From NCBI RefSeq assembly GCF_900605015.1, contig NZ_LR027575.1:116690-180689 (forward strand): a DNA stretch of 64,000 nucleotides, written 5' to 3'. The notes under the pieces are model-generated. The model saw only the letters and a program-made list of their open reading frames with translations. It was not told the DNA's origin and searched no databases. The position numbers and the translations under genes are program-made. The stretch is from Olsenella sp. Marseille-P4559 (lineage in GTDB: Bacteria > Actinomycetota > Coriobacteriia > Coriobacteriales > Atopobiaceae). Positions 33,938 to 42,229 of the stretch are shown piece after piece (the first letter of the stretch is position 1; the number at the start of each line of letters is the position of its first letter).

Positions 33938-35056
33938 ATGACAGAAGAGAAGGCAAGGCCGACGATGCTCACATATGTCGAGAGCACGCCGGACCAGCTG
34001 GAAGGCAATATAGCCAATCGTGATAATCTGACAGGAGAGCTGGTCAGGGCATACGTAGATGGAGGCTATGAGCGTGTCTTCATTATCGCGTGTGGATCAA
34101 GCTCGAATGCTTCCCAGTGCGCCAAGCCATTCATGGTGAAGTATCTTGGCTATGATGTGCAGGTTGTGCCGCCGGAGACCTTCTGCTGCTATGAGCATGT
34201 TCTGGGGCCCACTGACTTCGCATTTGCGGTTTCCCAGACCGGCTGCTCGACCAATACCATAGCTGCTCTCGATAAGCTCCGTGCGCTTGGAAGGCCTCCC
34301 ATCGGCCTGACCGGGAATTTGGATTCGGATTTCAAAGATCACGCCAGCATCCTTGTGGACTATGGGGTAGGGAAGGAAGATGTCAGCTACGTGACCCGTG
34401 GCGTCTCGACGCTGGCTCTCTTTCTCATGCTCTTTGCATTGGAAGCCTCGCACGTCAAGGGCCTGATAGATGGCAGGAAATATGCGGATGTCATAGCAGA
34501 GCTGGAGAAGGTGCCCAATCGCCACCGCATCATGCAGCAGAACACCCATGCCTTCTATGAAAGCCATAAGGCCGAGCTGACTTCGATGGATGTGGTCTAT
34601 TCCTGTGGGTTTGCCCAGGGCTATGGGCTCGCATGCGAATCTGCGCTTAAGATGGGAGAGACCATCAAGGTGCCCAGCTTTGCCTATGAGGCAGAAGAGT
34701 ACATCCATGGGCCAAACCTCCAGATTACACCTAATTACACATTCTTCTTTTACGACGATCTCGGTGTTTCGAAAGACCGTCTCCGCACCATCTGGCATGC
34801 GACGCGCTCGGTCAGCAATGAGGCCTACTGCATTACCGGCAGCGAAGAGATTGATGATGAACATGCAATACGCATGCCATTCGACGATATCTGCGAGCCA
34901 ATGCTCGAGCCTGTCTATGTGCTTCCCGTCTGCCAGATTATCGCCTGCCGAGCTTCGACTGACCTCGATTCGTGGAATAGCCATCCCATGTTCTCGGAAT
35001 TCTCCAAGATTGCCGTGACAAAGACGGCTTCGATCTTGCACGTGATGCCTTACTGA
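33938..35056 (+). CDS. SIS-domain protein, second deglycase/isomerase (GlmS-like)
   Basis: The 372-residue protein has SIS motifs of the GlmS isomerase type (FIIACGSSSNASQCAKPFM, VSQTGCSTNTIAALDKL) and FAYEAEEYIHGPN, the conserved active-site stretch. Operons for glucoselysine/fructoselysine in enteric bacteria have two SIS deglycases with a mannose-family PTS, and the same pairing is seen here. Its substrate is therefore guessed as a 2-amino-sugar or glucoselysine phosphate. GAGGAG precedes the ATG. Confidence 0.78.
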   Translation: MTEEKARPTMLTYVESTPDQLEGNIANRDNLTGELVRAYVDGGYERVFIIACGSSSNASQCAKPFMVKYLGYDVQVVPPETFCCYEHVLGPTDFAFAVSQTGCSTNTIAALDKLRALGRPPIGLTGNLDSDFKDHASILVDYGVGKEDVSYVTRGVSTLALFLMLFALEASHVKGLIDGRKYADVIAELEKVPNRHRIMQQNTHAFYESHKAELTSMDVVYSCGFAQGYGLACESALKMGETIKVPSFAYEAEEYIHGPNLQITPNYTFFFYDDLGVSKDRLRTIWHATRSVSNEAYCITGSEEIDDEHAIRMPFDDICEPMLEPVYVLPVCQIIACRASTDLDSWNSHPMFSEFSKIAVTKTASILHVMPY

Positions 35057-35079
35057 CGGAAGGTACCTGGAGGCAGAAC

Positions 35080-35517
35080 ATGATAGGTTTCATTCTTACC
35101 GGACATGGCGGGTATGCAGGAGGGCTCTATAGCTCCATAAAGATGATTGCGGGGGAGCAGGATGAGTTCGCCGTGGTAGAGTTCCACGACGATGCGACTG
35201 CATCCGATTTCCCCCAACAGCTGCGCTCTGTGATAGACGAATATGCCGGAAGAGACGAAGAGGTGATTGTATTCTGCGATCTGCAGGGAGGCACCCCCTT
35301 CAATCAGGCCATGATGGCTGCTGTGGTCCTGCCAAATGTCAGCGTTGTCGCAGGGGTTAATCTGCCGTTCATGATTGAGGCGGCCATCAGCAGACCTGAG
35401 GCAGAGTGCGCCGAGGACCTCATAGAAGAGAGCTTGGCTGCGGGTCATGCAGGGCTGGCCCATTCCATCCTCCCTACCTCTGAAGGGGAAGGCTGCAGCG
35501 AAGAGGACGGAATCTGA
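35080..35517 (+). CDS. PTS EIIA, mannose family
   Basis: The 145-residue EIIA domain protein accepts phosphate from HPr at a histidine in the start segment FILTGHGGYAGGLY and passes it to EIIB. The family's FCDLQGGTPFNQA motif is present. It is the last gene of the operon, separated from it by only 23 bases, and a terminator follows at 35616. Confidence 0.9.
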   Translation: MIGFILTGHGGYAGGLYSSIKMIAGEQDEFAVVEFHDDATASDFPQQLRSVIDEYAGRDEEVIVFCDLQGGTPFNQAMMAAVVLPNVSVVAGVNLPFMIEAAISRPEAECAEDLIEESLAAGHAGLAHSILPTSEGEGCSEEDGI

Positions 35518-35615
35518 CAGGCTGTTCGCAGACTAAAGCACTTTCAAGCCGAAACCTGCGCCTTGAGCAGCAGCTCTGTGGGCCATGCATTCTGTGGGTT
35601 TTCGAGCATGAAGAT

Positions 35616-35657
35616 GAGACCGGCGCCTGTCGTAGCATCTGCTAAGGCACCGGTCTC
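35616..35657 (+). terminator. Terminator of the mannose-family PTS operon
   Basis: GAGACCGGCGCC (35616-35627) pairs with GGCACCGGTCTC (35646-35657), with one G-T wobble, and TGTTTAT follows. It is placed about 100 bases after the EIIA stop. Confidence 0.65.
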
Positions 35658-35759
35658 TGTTTATGCCGTGAACTGGCTGAGTTCGTTCGACACGGATTTG
35701 CGTTTGCTACCGAAAGCCCCTGCCTGATGGTGTCCCCATCCTAGCCTTCCCTCGGCCTC

Positions 35760-36797
35760 CTACGCCACCCTCCGGTTGATTCCCGAGTAGTACCACTCCG
35801 TCGGCGTCTCGTATCCCAGCGACTGGTGGATGCGACGGTTGTTGTAGTAGTCCACAAACTCGGCCACGAGGCGCTCGAGCTCCTGCGGGCTGGAGTACTC
35901 GTGGGTGCGCAGCCACTCCGACTTGAGTGTGCGGAACCACTCCGACTTGAGTGTGCGGAACCACCTCTCCATGAGGACGTTGTCCATCCAGCGGGCCCTG
36001 CCGCCCATGCCCTGCGTGACGTGGTTGGCGGCGAGGAGCCCGGCATACTGGTCCGCGCCGAAGACCGAGCCCTGGTCGGAGTTCATGACCGAGGGGGTGC
36101 CGTGCTCGGCAAACGCCCGCTCCGCGCAGGCCATGACCTCCTCCTCCCTCATGGTGTCGGAGAGCCTCCAGCCCACTATGCAGCGGCTGTGCCAGTCGAT
36201 CACTGCGGTGAGGCACGCGTGGCGGCCCCCGATTTGGACGTAGGTTACGTCCGTGCTCCACACCTGGTTGGGGAAGAGGGCCCGCTTGCCTTTGAGCAGG
36301 TAGGGGAACCTCTTGGAGTGCCTTGACGGCCTCGAGAGCGACGGCACGGGGCAGCAGGGCCTCACGTTCATCTCCCGCATCAGCCTGGTGACGCGGTGGC
36401 GGCTGGCGTCGAGGCTCTCGGACCGGAGGACCCTCGCTATCTTCCTCGCGCCGTATGCGGGGTTGTCCACGTGGACGCGGCCCACCCCGGCCATCAGCCG
36501 CTCGTCATCGGGCGAGGCCTCCCGCTCCCTGGGGACGTAGTAGGTCGAGCCCCTGGGCACGCCCAGCAGCTCGCAGGCGTGCCTGCGCGTGAGGCCGTCG
36601 TGGCCGCCGGCGGCCGCCAGGCGCCTCTCCCGGGTCGTGGCCGCACCCGCCGCAAGACCGGCGGAGGAGGTCGCGCTCGACGGCGGACTGCCCGATCGCC
36701 CCCGGCAGCTCGTCGTGCTCCCTCTTCGCGGCTTCCTCCCTCGCCTCCCCCTCGCGCGCCCTCTGGGCCTTGCCGAAGACGTCGGCGGCGCCCTCAT
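35760..36797 (-). CDS. IS3-family transposase OrfB (DDE integrase)
   Basis: This frame carries an IS3 OrfB: HTH_21-like GARKIARVLRSESLDASRHR, then the catalytic core with VWSTDVTYVQ (first Asp), MNSDQGSVFG (second Asp) and DNVLMERWFRTLKSE (Glu). Directly after the Glu the peptide WFRTLKSE is repeated because a 24-base unit is duplicated (35913-35936 and 35937-35960). The end QSLGYETPTEWYYSG is normal. The true OrfB start is probably near 36600, as residues before that are the OrfA overlap read out of frame. Confidence 0.85.
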   Translation of the reverse strand: MRAPPTSSARPRGRARGRRGRKPRRGSTTSCRGRSGSPPSSATSSAGLAAGAATTRERRLAAAGGHDGLTRRHACELLGVPRGSTYYVPREREASPDDERLMAGVGRVHVDNPAYGARKIARVLRSESLDASRHRVTRLMREMNVRPCCPVPSLSRPSRHSKRFPYLLKGKRALFPNQVWSTDVTYVQIGGRHACLTAVIDWHSRCIVGWRLSDTMREEEVMACAERAFAEHGTPSVMNSDQGSVFGADQYAGLLAANHVTQGMGGRARWMDNVLMERWFRTLKSEWFRTLKSEWLRTHEYSSPQELERLVAEFVDYYNNRRIHQSLGYETPTEWYYSGINRRVA

Positions 36798-36949
36798 CCA
36801 GGAGCTGGTCGCGCCACTCGGCCGCGAGCGACGGCGCCACGCCGCTCTCGCTCGCCACCTGGGGACAGCGTCTTGTTATCCCTGACTACGTCGAGCGCGA
36901 CCCGCATCTTGAACTTGGGGCCGTACCTCTTTCTCGTTGTCTTGTTCAT
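36505..36949 (-). pseudogene. IS3-family OrfA, frameshifted
   Basis: From ATG 36949 the frame reads MNKTTRKRYGPKFKMRVALD then VVRDNKTL. It continues in another frame near 36860 as ASESGVAPSLAAEWRDQLLD, the usual OrfA helix-turn-helix and linker. One frameshift breaks the gene. Confidence 0.75.
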
Positions 36950-37113
36950 GCAACAAGCCCCTCCCGTGCCCCCTGGCACATTGTCGGGCTTTCGGTAGCC
37001 GTGGCTCAAGCGTGTCTAGATTTGGCCAGCCACATCACCGTGCCATGGTGGGGGGACAGCCGCTTCTGGCCAATCTGCCAGGGGAGGCAGATGAAGGGCT
37101 GCTGTTCATGGCC

Positions 37114-37824
37114 TCAGAGCTCGAAATAGCCATCCTCCATCGTCGAGAGCCTTCTCTCGAATTCCTGAATGATGGGGACGCCGGCACTGCAGCCTATGCG
37201 GGTGGCCCCGGCACGAACCATAGCGAGGAAGGTATCGGCATCGCGTATGCTGCCTGCGGCCTTTACCTGCACTTCATCGCCGACATGTGCCTTCATGAGA
37301 CGGACGTCTTCAACGGTTGCTCCCGACGCACCGAAGCCTGTGGAGGTCTTGACGAAAGTGGGGCCGACATTTCTTGCAATGCCGCACAGGGCAACCTTCT
37401 CCTCTTCAGTGAGGTAACAGTTCTCGAATATGACCTTGGAGATGAGGCTGGCATCTCTGCATATAGAGACAATCTGGCTCATCTCGTCCTCGATATAAGC
37501 CCAATCATGTGCCTTTACGCGCGTCAGGTTGATGACATAGTCAATCTCGGTGGCTCCGTTTGCGATTGCGTCTCGGGTTTCGAATGCCTTCGCAGCAATG
37601 GAAGTCTGGCCGAGAGGGAAAGAAATAGCTGCGCCGATATGCACGTCGCTGTCAACAAGCTCATGTGCACAGAGACTGGACTGAACCTGGTTCACAGCTA
37701 CCATGCGGAAATGGTATTGGCGCGCTTCGGCACAGAGGCGCCGGATATCATCGTCGGCTGCGTATGGCTTGAGGTTCGTGTGGTCAACCATCTGAGCAAG
37801 ATCATCAAGAGTGTAGCGAGCCAT
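37114..37824 (-). CDS. deoC: Deoxyribose-phosphate aldolase
   Basis: The 236-residue class I aldolase cleaves 2-deoxyribose 5-phosphate to acetaldehyde and glyceraldehyde 3-phosphate. It has DHTNLKPYA near the start, the EIDYVINL segment, the Schiff-base lysine in TFVKTSTGFG, and KAAGSIRDADTFLAMVRAGA. The start at 37824 (MARYTLDD) has AAAGGAG upstream; the longer frame to 37866 runs into the promoter. It is divergent from a GntR regulator across an AT-rich region with a palindrome. DeoC-like aldolases can also act on other sugar phosphates. Confidence 0.92.
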   Translation of the reverse strand: MARYTLDDLAQMVDHTNLKPYAADDDIRRLCAEARQYHFRMVAVNQVQSSLCAHELVDSDVHIGAAISFPLGQTSIAAKAFETRDAIANGATEIDYVINLTRVKAHDWAYIEDEMSQIVSICRDASLISKVIFENCYLTEEEKVALCGIARNVGPTFVKTSTGFGASGATVEDVRLMKAHVGDEVQVKAAGSIRDADTFLAMVRAGATRIGCSAGVPIIQEFERRLSTMEDGYFEL

Positions 37825-37848
37825 CAAAGCTCCTTTCATTGAACTAAT

Positions 37849-37860
37849 ATGTATATACAT
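37849..37860. promoter_or_regulatory. Palindrome in the deoC/gntR intergenic region
   Basis: ATGTATATACAT is a perfect palindrome placed 25 bases before deoC in a strongly AT-rich divergent promoter region. A second dyad, TGTAACT/AGTTACA, lies at 37904-37938. Both are candidates for binding by the GntR protein at 38084. Confidence 0.5.
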
Positions 37861-38083
37861 AATCATATAAATATCAGTAAAATGTCAATATAAAAATTGA
37901 TAATGTAACTGCAGATGTATGTTAAATGCCGAGTTACATAACAACTTGGTATTATGTTAGGGATGAATGGGCATCAATCGATGGGGTCTCTGCAGAATGG
38001 CTACAAGGATGTGTCGGGCATCTGCTGCGCCGATGAATGTAGGAGTCGTCGATTGATGCTCTTGCAACTGCTGGAGGAAAGTC

Positions 38084-38791
38084 ATGACACTGTACGAGAA
38101 CATTACCAACGATTTGCTGGCAAAGATTAAGAACGGTACCTATCAGGAGGGACAGCGCATCCCTTCTGAACAGGAACTGGCACAGGCTTATGGGGTAAGC
38201 CGTCCTACGGTGCGTCACGCTCTGCAGCGCTTGGTGGACGATGGCTATCTCGATCGCCGCCGCAAGAGAGGAACGATTGTCTGCCGTCCGAAAGTGCATC
38301 AGCACTTTACCAAGGGGCTGATGAGCTTTTCCGACGATATGCGCCTTGCTGGCAACAGCACGCGTACCGTAGTAATCATCTTCGAGCGCGAAAAGGCACG
38401 GGAAACTGTTGCAGATGCGCTCCAGATAAAGCTAGGTGACGAGGTGTACAAGCTCGTCCGGCTACGCTATGTCGAAGAAACCGCCAATGTATTTGTGGAG
38501 ACATATCTGCCCTGTGCCAAGCTGCCAGACCTCGATGGTGTCGATTTTGCTGCTGTGAGCCTATATCAGACGCTTGCAGATTGCGGCTTGGCTGTCGTGT
38601 CAGCCCACAGACGTTTTGAAGCTGTGCGTGCAGACGGTGCATTGGCAACTCTTCTCGATGTTGCAGTGGGCGATCCGATGCTTCTCTTCTATACGGTCGG
38701 CAGCGCGAAGGCTGGAGTGCCAATCGAGTATTCGAAGGCCGTCTACCGGGGAGAAGGAAATGTCTTCGAGGTGGATGTCGCCAAGCGGTAG
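38084..38791 (+). CDS. GntR/HutC-family transcriptional regulator
   Basis: The 235-residue protein has an N-terminal winged helix (GQRIPSEQELAQAYGVSRPT, VRHALQRLVDDGYL) and a C-terminal UTRA effector domain that would bind a sugar phosphate. GGAGG precedes the ATG. It is transcribed away from deoC and may control deoC and the sugar-uptake genes at 29-35 kb, whose own regulator is broken. The ligand is unknown. Confidence 0.9.
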   Translation: MTLYENITNDLLAKIKNGTYQEGQRIPSEQELAQAYGVSRPTVRHALQRLVDDGYLDRRRKRGTIVCRPKVHQHFTKGLMSFSDDMRLAGNSTRTVVIIFEREKARETVADALQIKLGDEVYKLVRLRYVEETANVFVETYLPCAKLPDLDGVDFAAVSLYQTLADCGLAVVSAHRRFEAVRADGALATLLDVAVGDPMLLFYTVGSAKAGVPIEYSKAVYRGEGNVFEVDVAKR

Positions 38792-38839
38792 ATAGCTTTC
38801 TTGCTGTTGGACAATGATTGACATTGACCTAGGCTCTTG

Positions 38840-39215
38840 CTTCCCAGCAGTCCCAGAGGGGCTGGGGCATGTCTACGAGCGCGCGCCTGTGTGGACTATC
38901 TGCCTTACGCAAGCTGCCCGGAGAGCACGTCCTTCTTCTCGCGCTCCGGATGCCTCGCCTGCTCTGTCCACAGGAAGCACGAGAGGTAGTACCGCAGCCA
39001 TTTCGTCGACATCCCATGGAACGGAAGTAGGAATTCCCTGAGTCTCTGGTGCATGGCATTGACGAGCTCGAGTTCGTCGTCCCTGGACTTCTTGGCGGCT
39101 GTGGCTGCGTGCTCCTTGACCTGAGCGAGGGGAGGATGCGCGCATATCCTGTGTGGCCATCAGTGGCGGCCCAGGAGTTGCCGACGATGCTTGCGAGGGC
39201 ATCCCTGGGCTCCAC
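38840..39215 (-). pseudogene. IS1595-type transposase remnant (catalytic region)
   Basis: Minus frames read DALASIVGNSWAATDGHTGY (part of the DDE core) and, after a shift, DDELELVNAMHQRLREFLLP then FHGMSTKWLRYYLSCFLW. Together they resemble the middle and end of an ISXO2-like transposase. There is no intact frame. Confidence 0.65.
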
Positions 39216-39483
39216 ATCGGGAGCCCTTCTCCTCCTGCAGAGCGCCGAATATTCGTCTCCGAGGCCGTTCGTAGCGCATTAGATGCAGGCCTTGAAGCTG
39301 GAGATGCCGCGCGAATGTACGGCATGGCTGTGCCGGTGCGCCCCCTCGGCATCTGAACATCCGACCCCTGCCTGCAAAGGGGCTCATCGAGACAGAGCCC
39401 GTCTGCCTGGCGGGAGATAGAGGCCCGTTCCTGAAGGGCGCGAGCGCCGCCTTCATCACTTCGAGGAGCCTCATGTGCATGAA
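39216..39483. other. Degraded sequence between IS remnants
   Basis: Only shifted scraps of transposase-like reading frames are seen, in line with IS1595 decay; no gene is recognised. Confidence 0.4.
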
Positions 39484-39895
39484 CTACGAGGCCCTAAGGC
39501 AGATATGGCAGCTTTCCGCAAGCACCCCGAGCGGGACGTATCTGAGGCACATGTCCCGCAGAAGGTCGGCGGCCACGTTCCGGCTCGCCCTGTTGAATCT
39601 GTGCGCGCGTCCCGCCGCCTTGGAGCAGCGCCTGTTCCCGTAGGCGGGGCACGCGAAGCCCGACGGGTACGCCTCCTCCAGGAGTCTCCTCTCGCAGGAC
39701 TTCTCGTCGGGATACCTCCTCATGAGGTCCGCGAGGGTCCTCGCATCGACGCACTCCCTCATGTTCCTGCCGCCGCGTGCCTCTTCGCCATGGCCGTCCC
39801 CCTGTCGTCGCGGTCATCTCACGAGCAACATGGTGCGACGGGGTGTGGACAGAAATACGTGTCGCTATGCCGAAAGTACTGAGCCATTTCCGACA
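39484..39895 (-). pseudogene. Internally deleted IS1595-type element with terminal repeat
   Basis: The minus frame from 39762 encodes a zinc-ribbon N-terminus (EEAYPSGFACPAYGNRRCSK) typical of IS1595 transposases. It then jumps directly into the C-terminal end sequence NVAADLLRDMC shared with the 27.5 kb remnant. GAAAGTACTGAGCC at about 39.88-39.89 kb is the reverse of the terminal string at 27441. The catalytic centre is deleted. Confidence 0.65.
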
Positions 39896-39995
39896 ATTCC
39901 GGTATCCGGACGCTCACGTCTCTTGGGCTGTCGCGACTCAGAGTCCGTCCCTACATTCAAGTTACGCGCAGGAGGCCAGTAAAGAGGGCCGGACA

Positions 39996-41072
39996 ATGGG
40001 AGGTGCTCTCGTGGGCGAGAAGATGTGGGCAGGGGTTCTTCACGGCAAGGACAACATCCGCTACGAGGAGGTCGACAAGCCAAGCCCCGGCCCCAACGAA
40101 GTTCTGGTCAAGGTCAAGCAGACCGGCATTTGCGGCTCAGACGTGCCACGTGTTATCGGTGATGCCGCGCACTTCTACCCAATCATCCTCGGCCACGAGT
40201 TCTCCGGCGTAGTGGCTGGGGTTGGAGAGAACGTCACTTCCGTGGAGGTTGGAGGGAACGTTGCAGGCGCGCCGCTCATTCCCTGCGGAACTTGCGAGGA
40301 CTGTCAGCGCGGTGACTACTCCTTGTGCAACCACTACAGCTTCATCGGTACCCGTCAACCTGGCAGCTTTGCCGAGTATGTGGTGATTCCCGAAAATTGC
40401 GCAGTGCCCTTCGACGTCAGCGTCTCCTATGAGCAGGCAGCCCTCATCGAGCCTACTGCCGTCGCGCTCCATGGTCTCGAGCGACTTGACTATCACGGGG
40501 GCGGCACAGTTGCCGTTCTCGGAGGGGGCACTATCGGAATAATCACCGTGCAGTGGGCAAAGGCATTTGGCGCGCGTGAGGTGACCGTGTTTGACATCCT
40601 GCCAGACCGCCTTGAGTTTGCAAGGAAGATGGGCGCCACCAGCACCGTCAACAGCATGGATGGGGACTGGAAGGACCAGGTGAGCGCTATCACCAACGGT
40701 CGTGGATATGACTATGTAGTCGAGACCGCCGGTAGCGTTGCCACCATGAAGATGATCTTCGACATCGTTGCCAACAAGGGCCAGGCGTCTCTCATCGGCA
40801 AGATCAACCGCGACATTACCTTTACTCCGCAGGAGTGGGAGCACCTGCATCGCCGCGAGTTCACCCTCACGGGTTCGTGGCTCAGCTATTCTGCTCCCTT
40901 CCCGGGTCACGAGTGGACCCTCACTGCGGATGCCTACCGCTCCGGCATGATGCCCTACGACGAGAGCTTTATCTACACCCGATACCCGCTTTCCAAGATT
41001 TCGGAAGCCTTTGAAGAGTTCAAGACTCCAGGCAGGGTCAAAGGGAAGATTCTGCTCGATTGCGAGCGCTAG
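39996..41072 (+). CDS. gatD: Galactitol-1-phosphate 5-dehydrogenase-type zinc alcohol dehydrogenase
   Basis: This 358-residue medium-chain dehydrogenase has the catalytic zinc site TGICGSDVPR and LGHEFSGVV, a structural-zinc loop (CGTCEDCQRGDYSLC), and the NAD site VLGGGTIGIITVQWAKAFGA. CGSDxPR is characteristic of GatD, which oxidises galactitol 1-phosphate to tagatose 6-phosphate. The start at 39996 has AGAGGG upstream. It leads an operon with an epimerase and galactitol-type PTS genes, which supports the call; other alditol phosphates are possible. Confidence 0.85.
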   Translation: MGGALVGEKMWAGVLHGKDNIRYEEVDKPSPGPNEVLVKVKQTGICGSDVPRVIGDAAHFYPIILGHEFSGVVAGVGENVTSVEVGGNVAGAPLIPCGTCEDCQRGDYSLCNHYSFIGTRQPGSFAEYVVIPENCAVPFDVSVSYEQAALIEPTAVALHGLERLDYHGGGTVAVLGGGTIGIITVQWAKAFGAREVTVFDILPDRLEFARKMGATSTVNSMDGDWKDQVSAITNGRGYDYVVETAGSVATMKMIFDIVANKGQASLIGKINRDITFTPQEWEHLHRREFTLTGSWLSYSAPFPGHEWTLTADAYRSGMMPYDESFIYTRYPLSKISEAFEEFKTPGRVKGKILLDCER

Positions 41073-41149
41073 CACTAGCTGCGGTATAGCCACTCACTTT
41101 GGGCGAGAGTGGCCAAGATATTCGGCCATACAAAGAGAAGGGAAAGGTA

Positions 41150-41836
41150 ATGCGTACGCCAGAAGACTGGAAAGACGGGGAGAAGATCATCGGTGCGTGC
41201 ATGAACTGCGCTGGCTATGAGAACCTTTCGAAGACCATGGCCGAGCTCGATGACGCTGGAATTGACCTCTATCACCTAGACATCATGGATGGCACGTTCG
41301 TCCCCAACATTGCGCTTGGTCCTCAAGACGTCTCTGCCATTCGCAAGCTTACCGACAGTGTGTGCGATGTGCACCTTATGGTGCGAGATGCTGCGCGATA
41401 TGTAGACATGTTTGTCAGGCTGGGAGCCCAGATTGTGCATGTTCATGGAGAGGAGGACAGTCAGGTTACCCGTACGCTTCAACACATTCGTGACCTTGGC
41501 GCTAAGTCTAGTCTTGCAATTAGCCCCTGCACCTCGTTTGAGACAACCAAGGAAGCCCTCAACGTATGCGACTACGTGTTGGTCATGCGTGTCAATCCCG
41601 GTTTTGCCGGTCAGAAGGCCCTTCCGTTCGTTGACGAGAAGATTAAGAAGCTCGTGGAGGCTAAGGACTACTACGGCTATAAGATTCTCGTCGACGGGGG
41701 CGTCTCTGCTCAAAGCGTGGCTGATCTCTGGAAGGCAGGGGTAGATGGCTTCTGCCTTGGTAATGCGGGACTGTTTGGCCACAAGGAAAGCTACAAGCAG
41801 ATTGTCCAGAGTCTCCGCGCGCTTCCGCGCAAGTAG
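41150..41836 (+). CDS. Ribulose-phosphate 3-epimerase family sugar-phosphate epimerase
   Basis: The 228-residue TIM-barrel protein has the RPE family markers HLDIMDGTFVPNIALGP, VHLMV, VMRVNPGFAGQK and ILVDGGVSA. Family members epimerise C3 of ribulose 5-phosphate or allulose 6-phosphate (AlsE). Inside a galactitol operon it may act on a hexulose 6-phosphate made by GatD; that is inference. The start at 41150 has GGGAAAGG upstream. Confidence 0.83.
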   Translation: MRTPEDWKDGEKIIGACMNCAGYENLSKTMAELDDAGIDLYHLDIMDGTFVPNIALGPQDVSAIRKLTDSVCDVHLMVRDAARYVDMFVRLGAQIVHVHGEEDSQVTRTLQHIRDLGAKSSLAISPCTSFETTKEALNVCDYVLVMRVNPGFAGQKALPFVDEKIKKLVEAKDYYGYKILVDGGVSAQSVADLWKAGVDGFCLGNAGLFGHKESYKQIVQSLRALPRK

Positions 41837-41884
41837 CGAGTAGCGCCTGCAAATCACGCGGGTGGACACCAAGAAGGAGTCGTA

Positions 41885-42184
41885 ATGAAGTCGTCAGTAA
41901 AGGTCCTCGTCGCATGTGGCAGCGGCGTTGCAACGTCCACGGTCGCACAGGAGAAGGTAAAGCAGATTGCTGCCGATGCTGGTATTCCGGTCCAGGTTTT
42001 CAAGGGCACCATTACCGAGGTCCCAACCAAGCAGTATGACGTGGACGTTGTCCTAACCACGGCAAATTATAAGAAGCCCCTAGATAGGCCGTATATGACA
42101 GTGTTCCCGCTTATTTCGGGAATCAACGAGAATGCCTGCGCCAAGAAGCTAGTCGACCTTCTCAGGACAGTTCAGGCAGAGTAA
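41885..42184 (+). CDS. gatB: PTS EIIB, galactitol type
   Basis: This 99-residue EIIB domain protein has its phospho-cysteine in VLVACGSGVATSTVAQEKV. It carries phosphate from EIIA to the sugar at EIIC. AAGAAGGAG is the ribosome site, and the next gene, EIIC, follows 45 bases later. The family is galactitol/sorbitol-like, as judged by the GSGVATST motif and neighbours. Confidence 0.9.
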   Translation: MKSSVKVLVACGSGVATSTVAQEKVKQIAADAGIPVQVFKGTITEVPTKQYDVDVVLTTANYKKPLDRPYMTVFPLISGINENACAKKLVDLLRTVQAE

Positions 42185-42229
42185 CTCAACCGCTATCCGA
42201 GTATCCCCGCTCTTTAGAAGGAGTCATCC

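Larger units (their letters stand above)
35706..36999 (-). mobile_element. IS3-family insertion sequence
   Basis: GCTACCGAAAGCCC at 35706-35719 and its reverse complement at 36986-36999 are perfect 14-base terminal repeats enclosing 1.29 kb with orfA and orfB on the minus strand. No clear target duplication is visible. The element separates the PTS operon from deoC. orfA is frameshifted and orfB has an internal duplication, so it is probably inactive. Confidence 0.85.

Noticed and set aside
36387-36998. Plus-strand frame of 200 codons over the IS element
   Set aside because: It is antisense to the IS3 transposase genes and rich in Arg/Pro/Ala without motifs.
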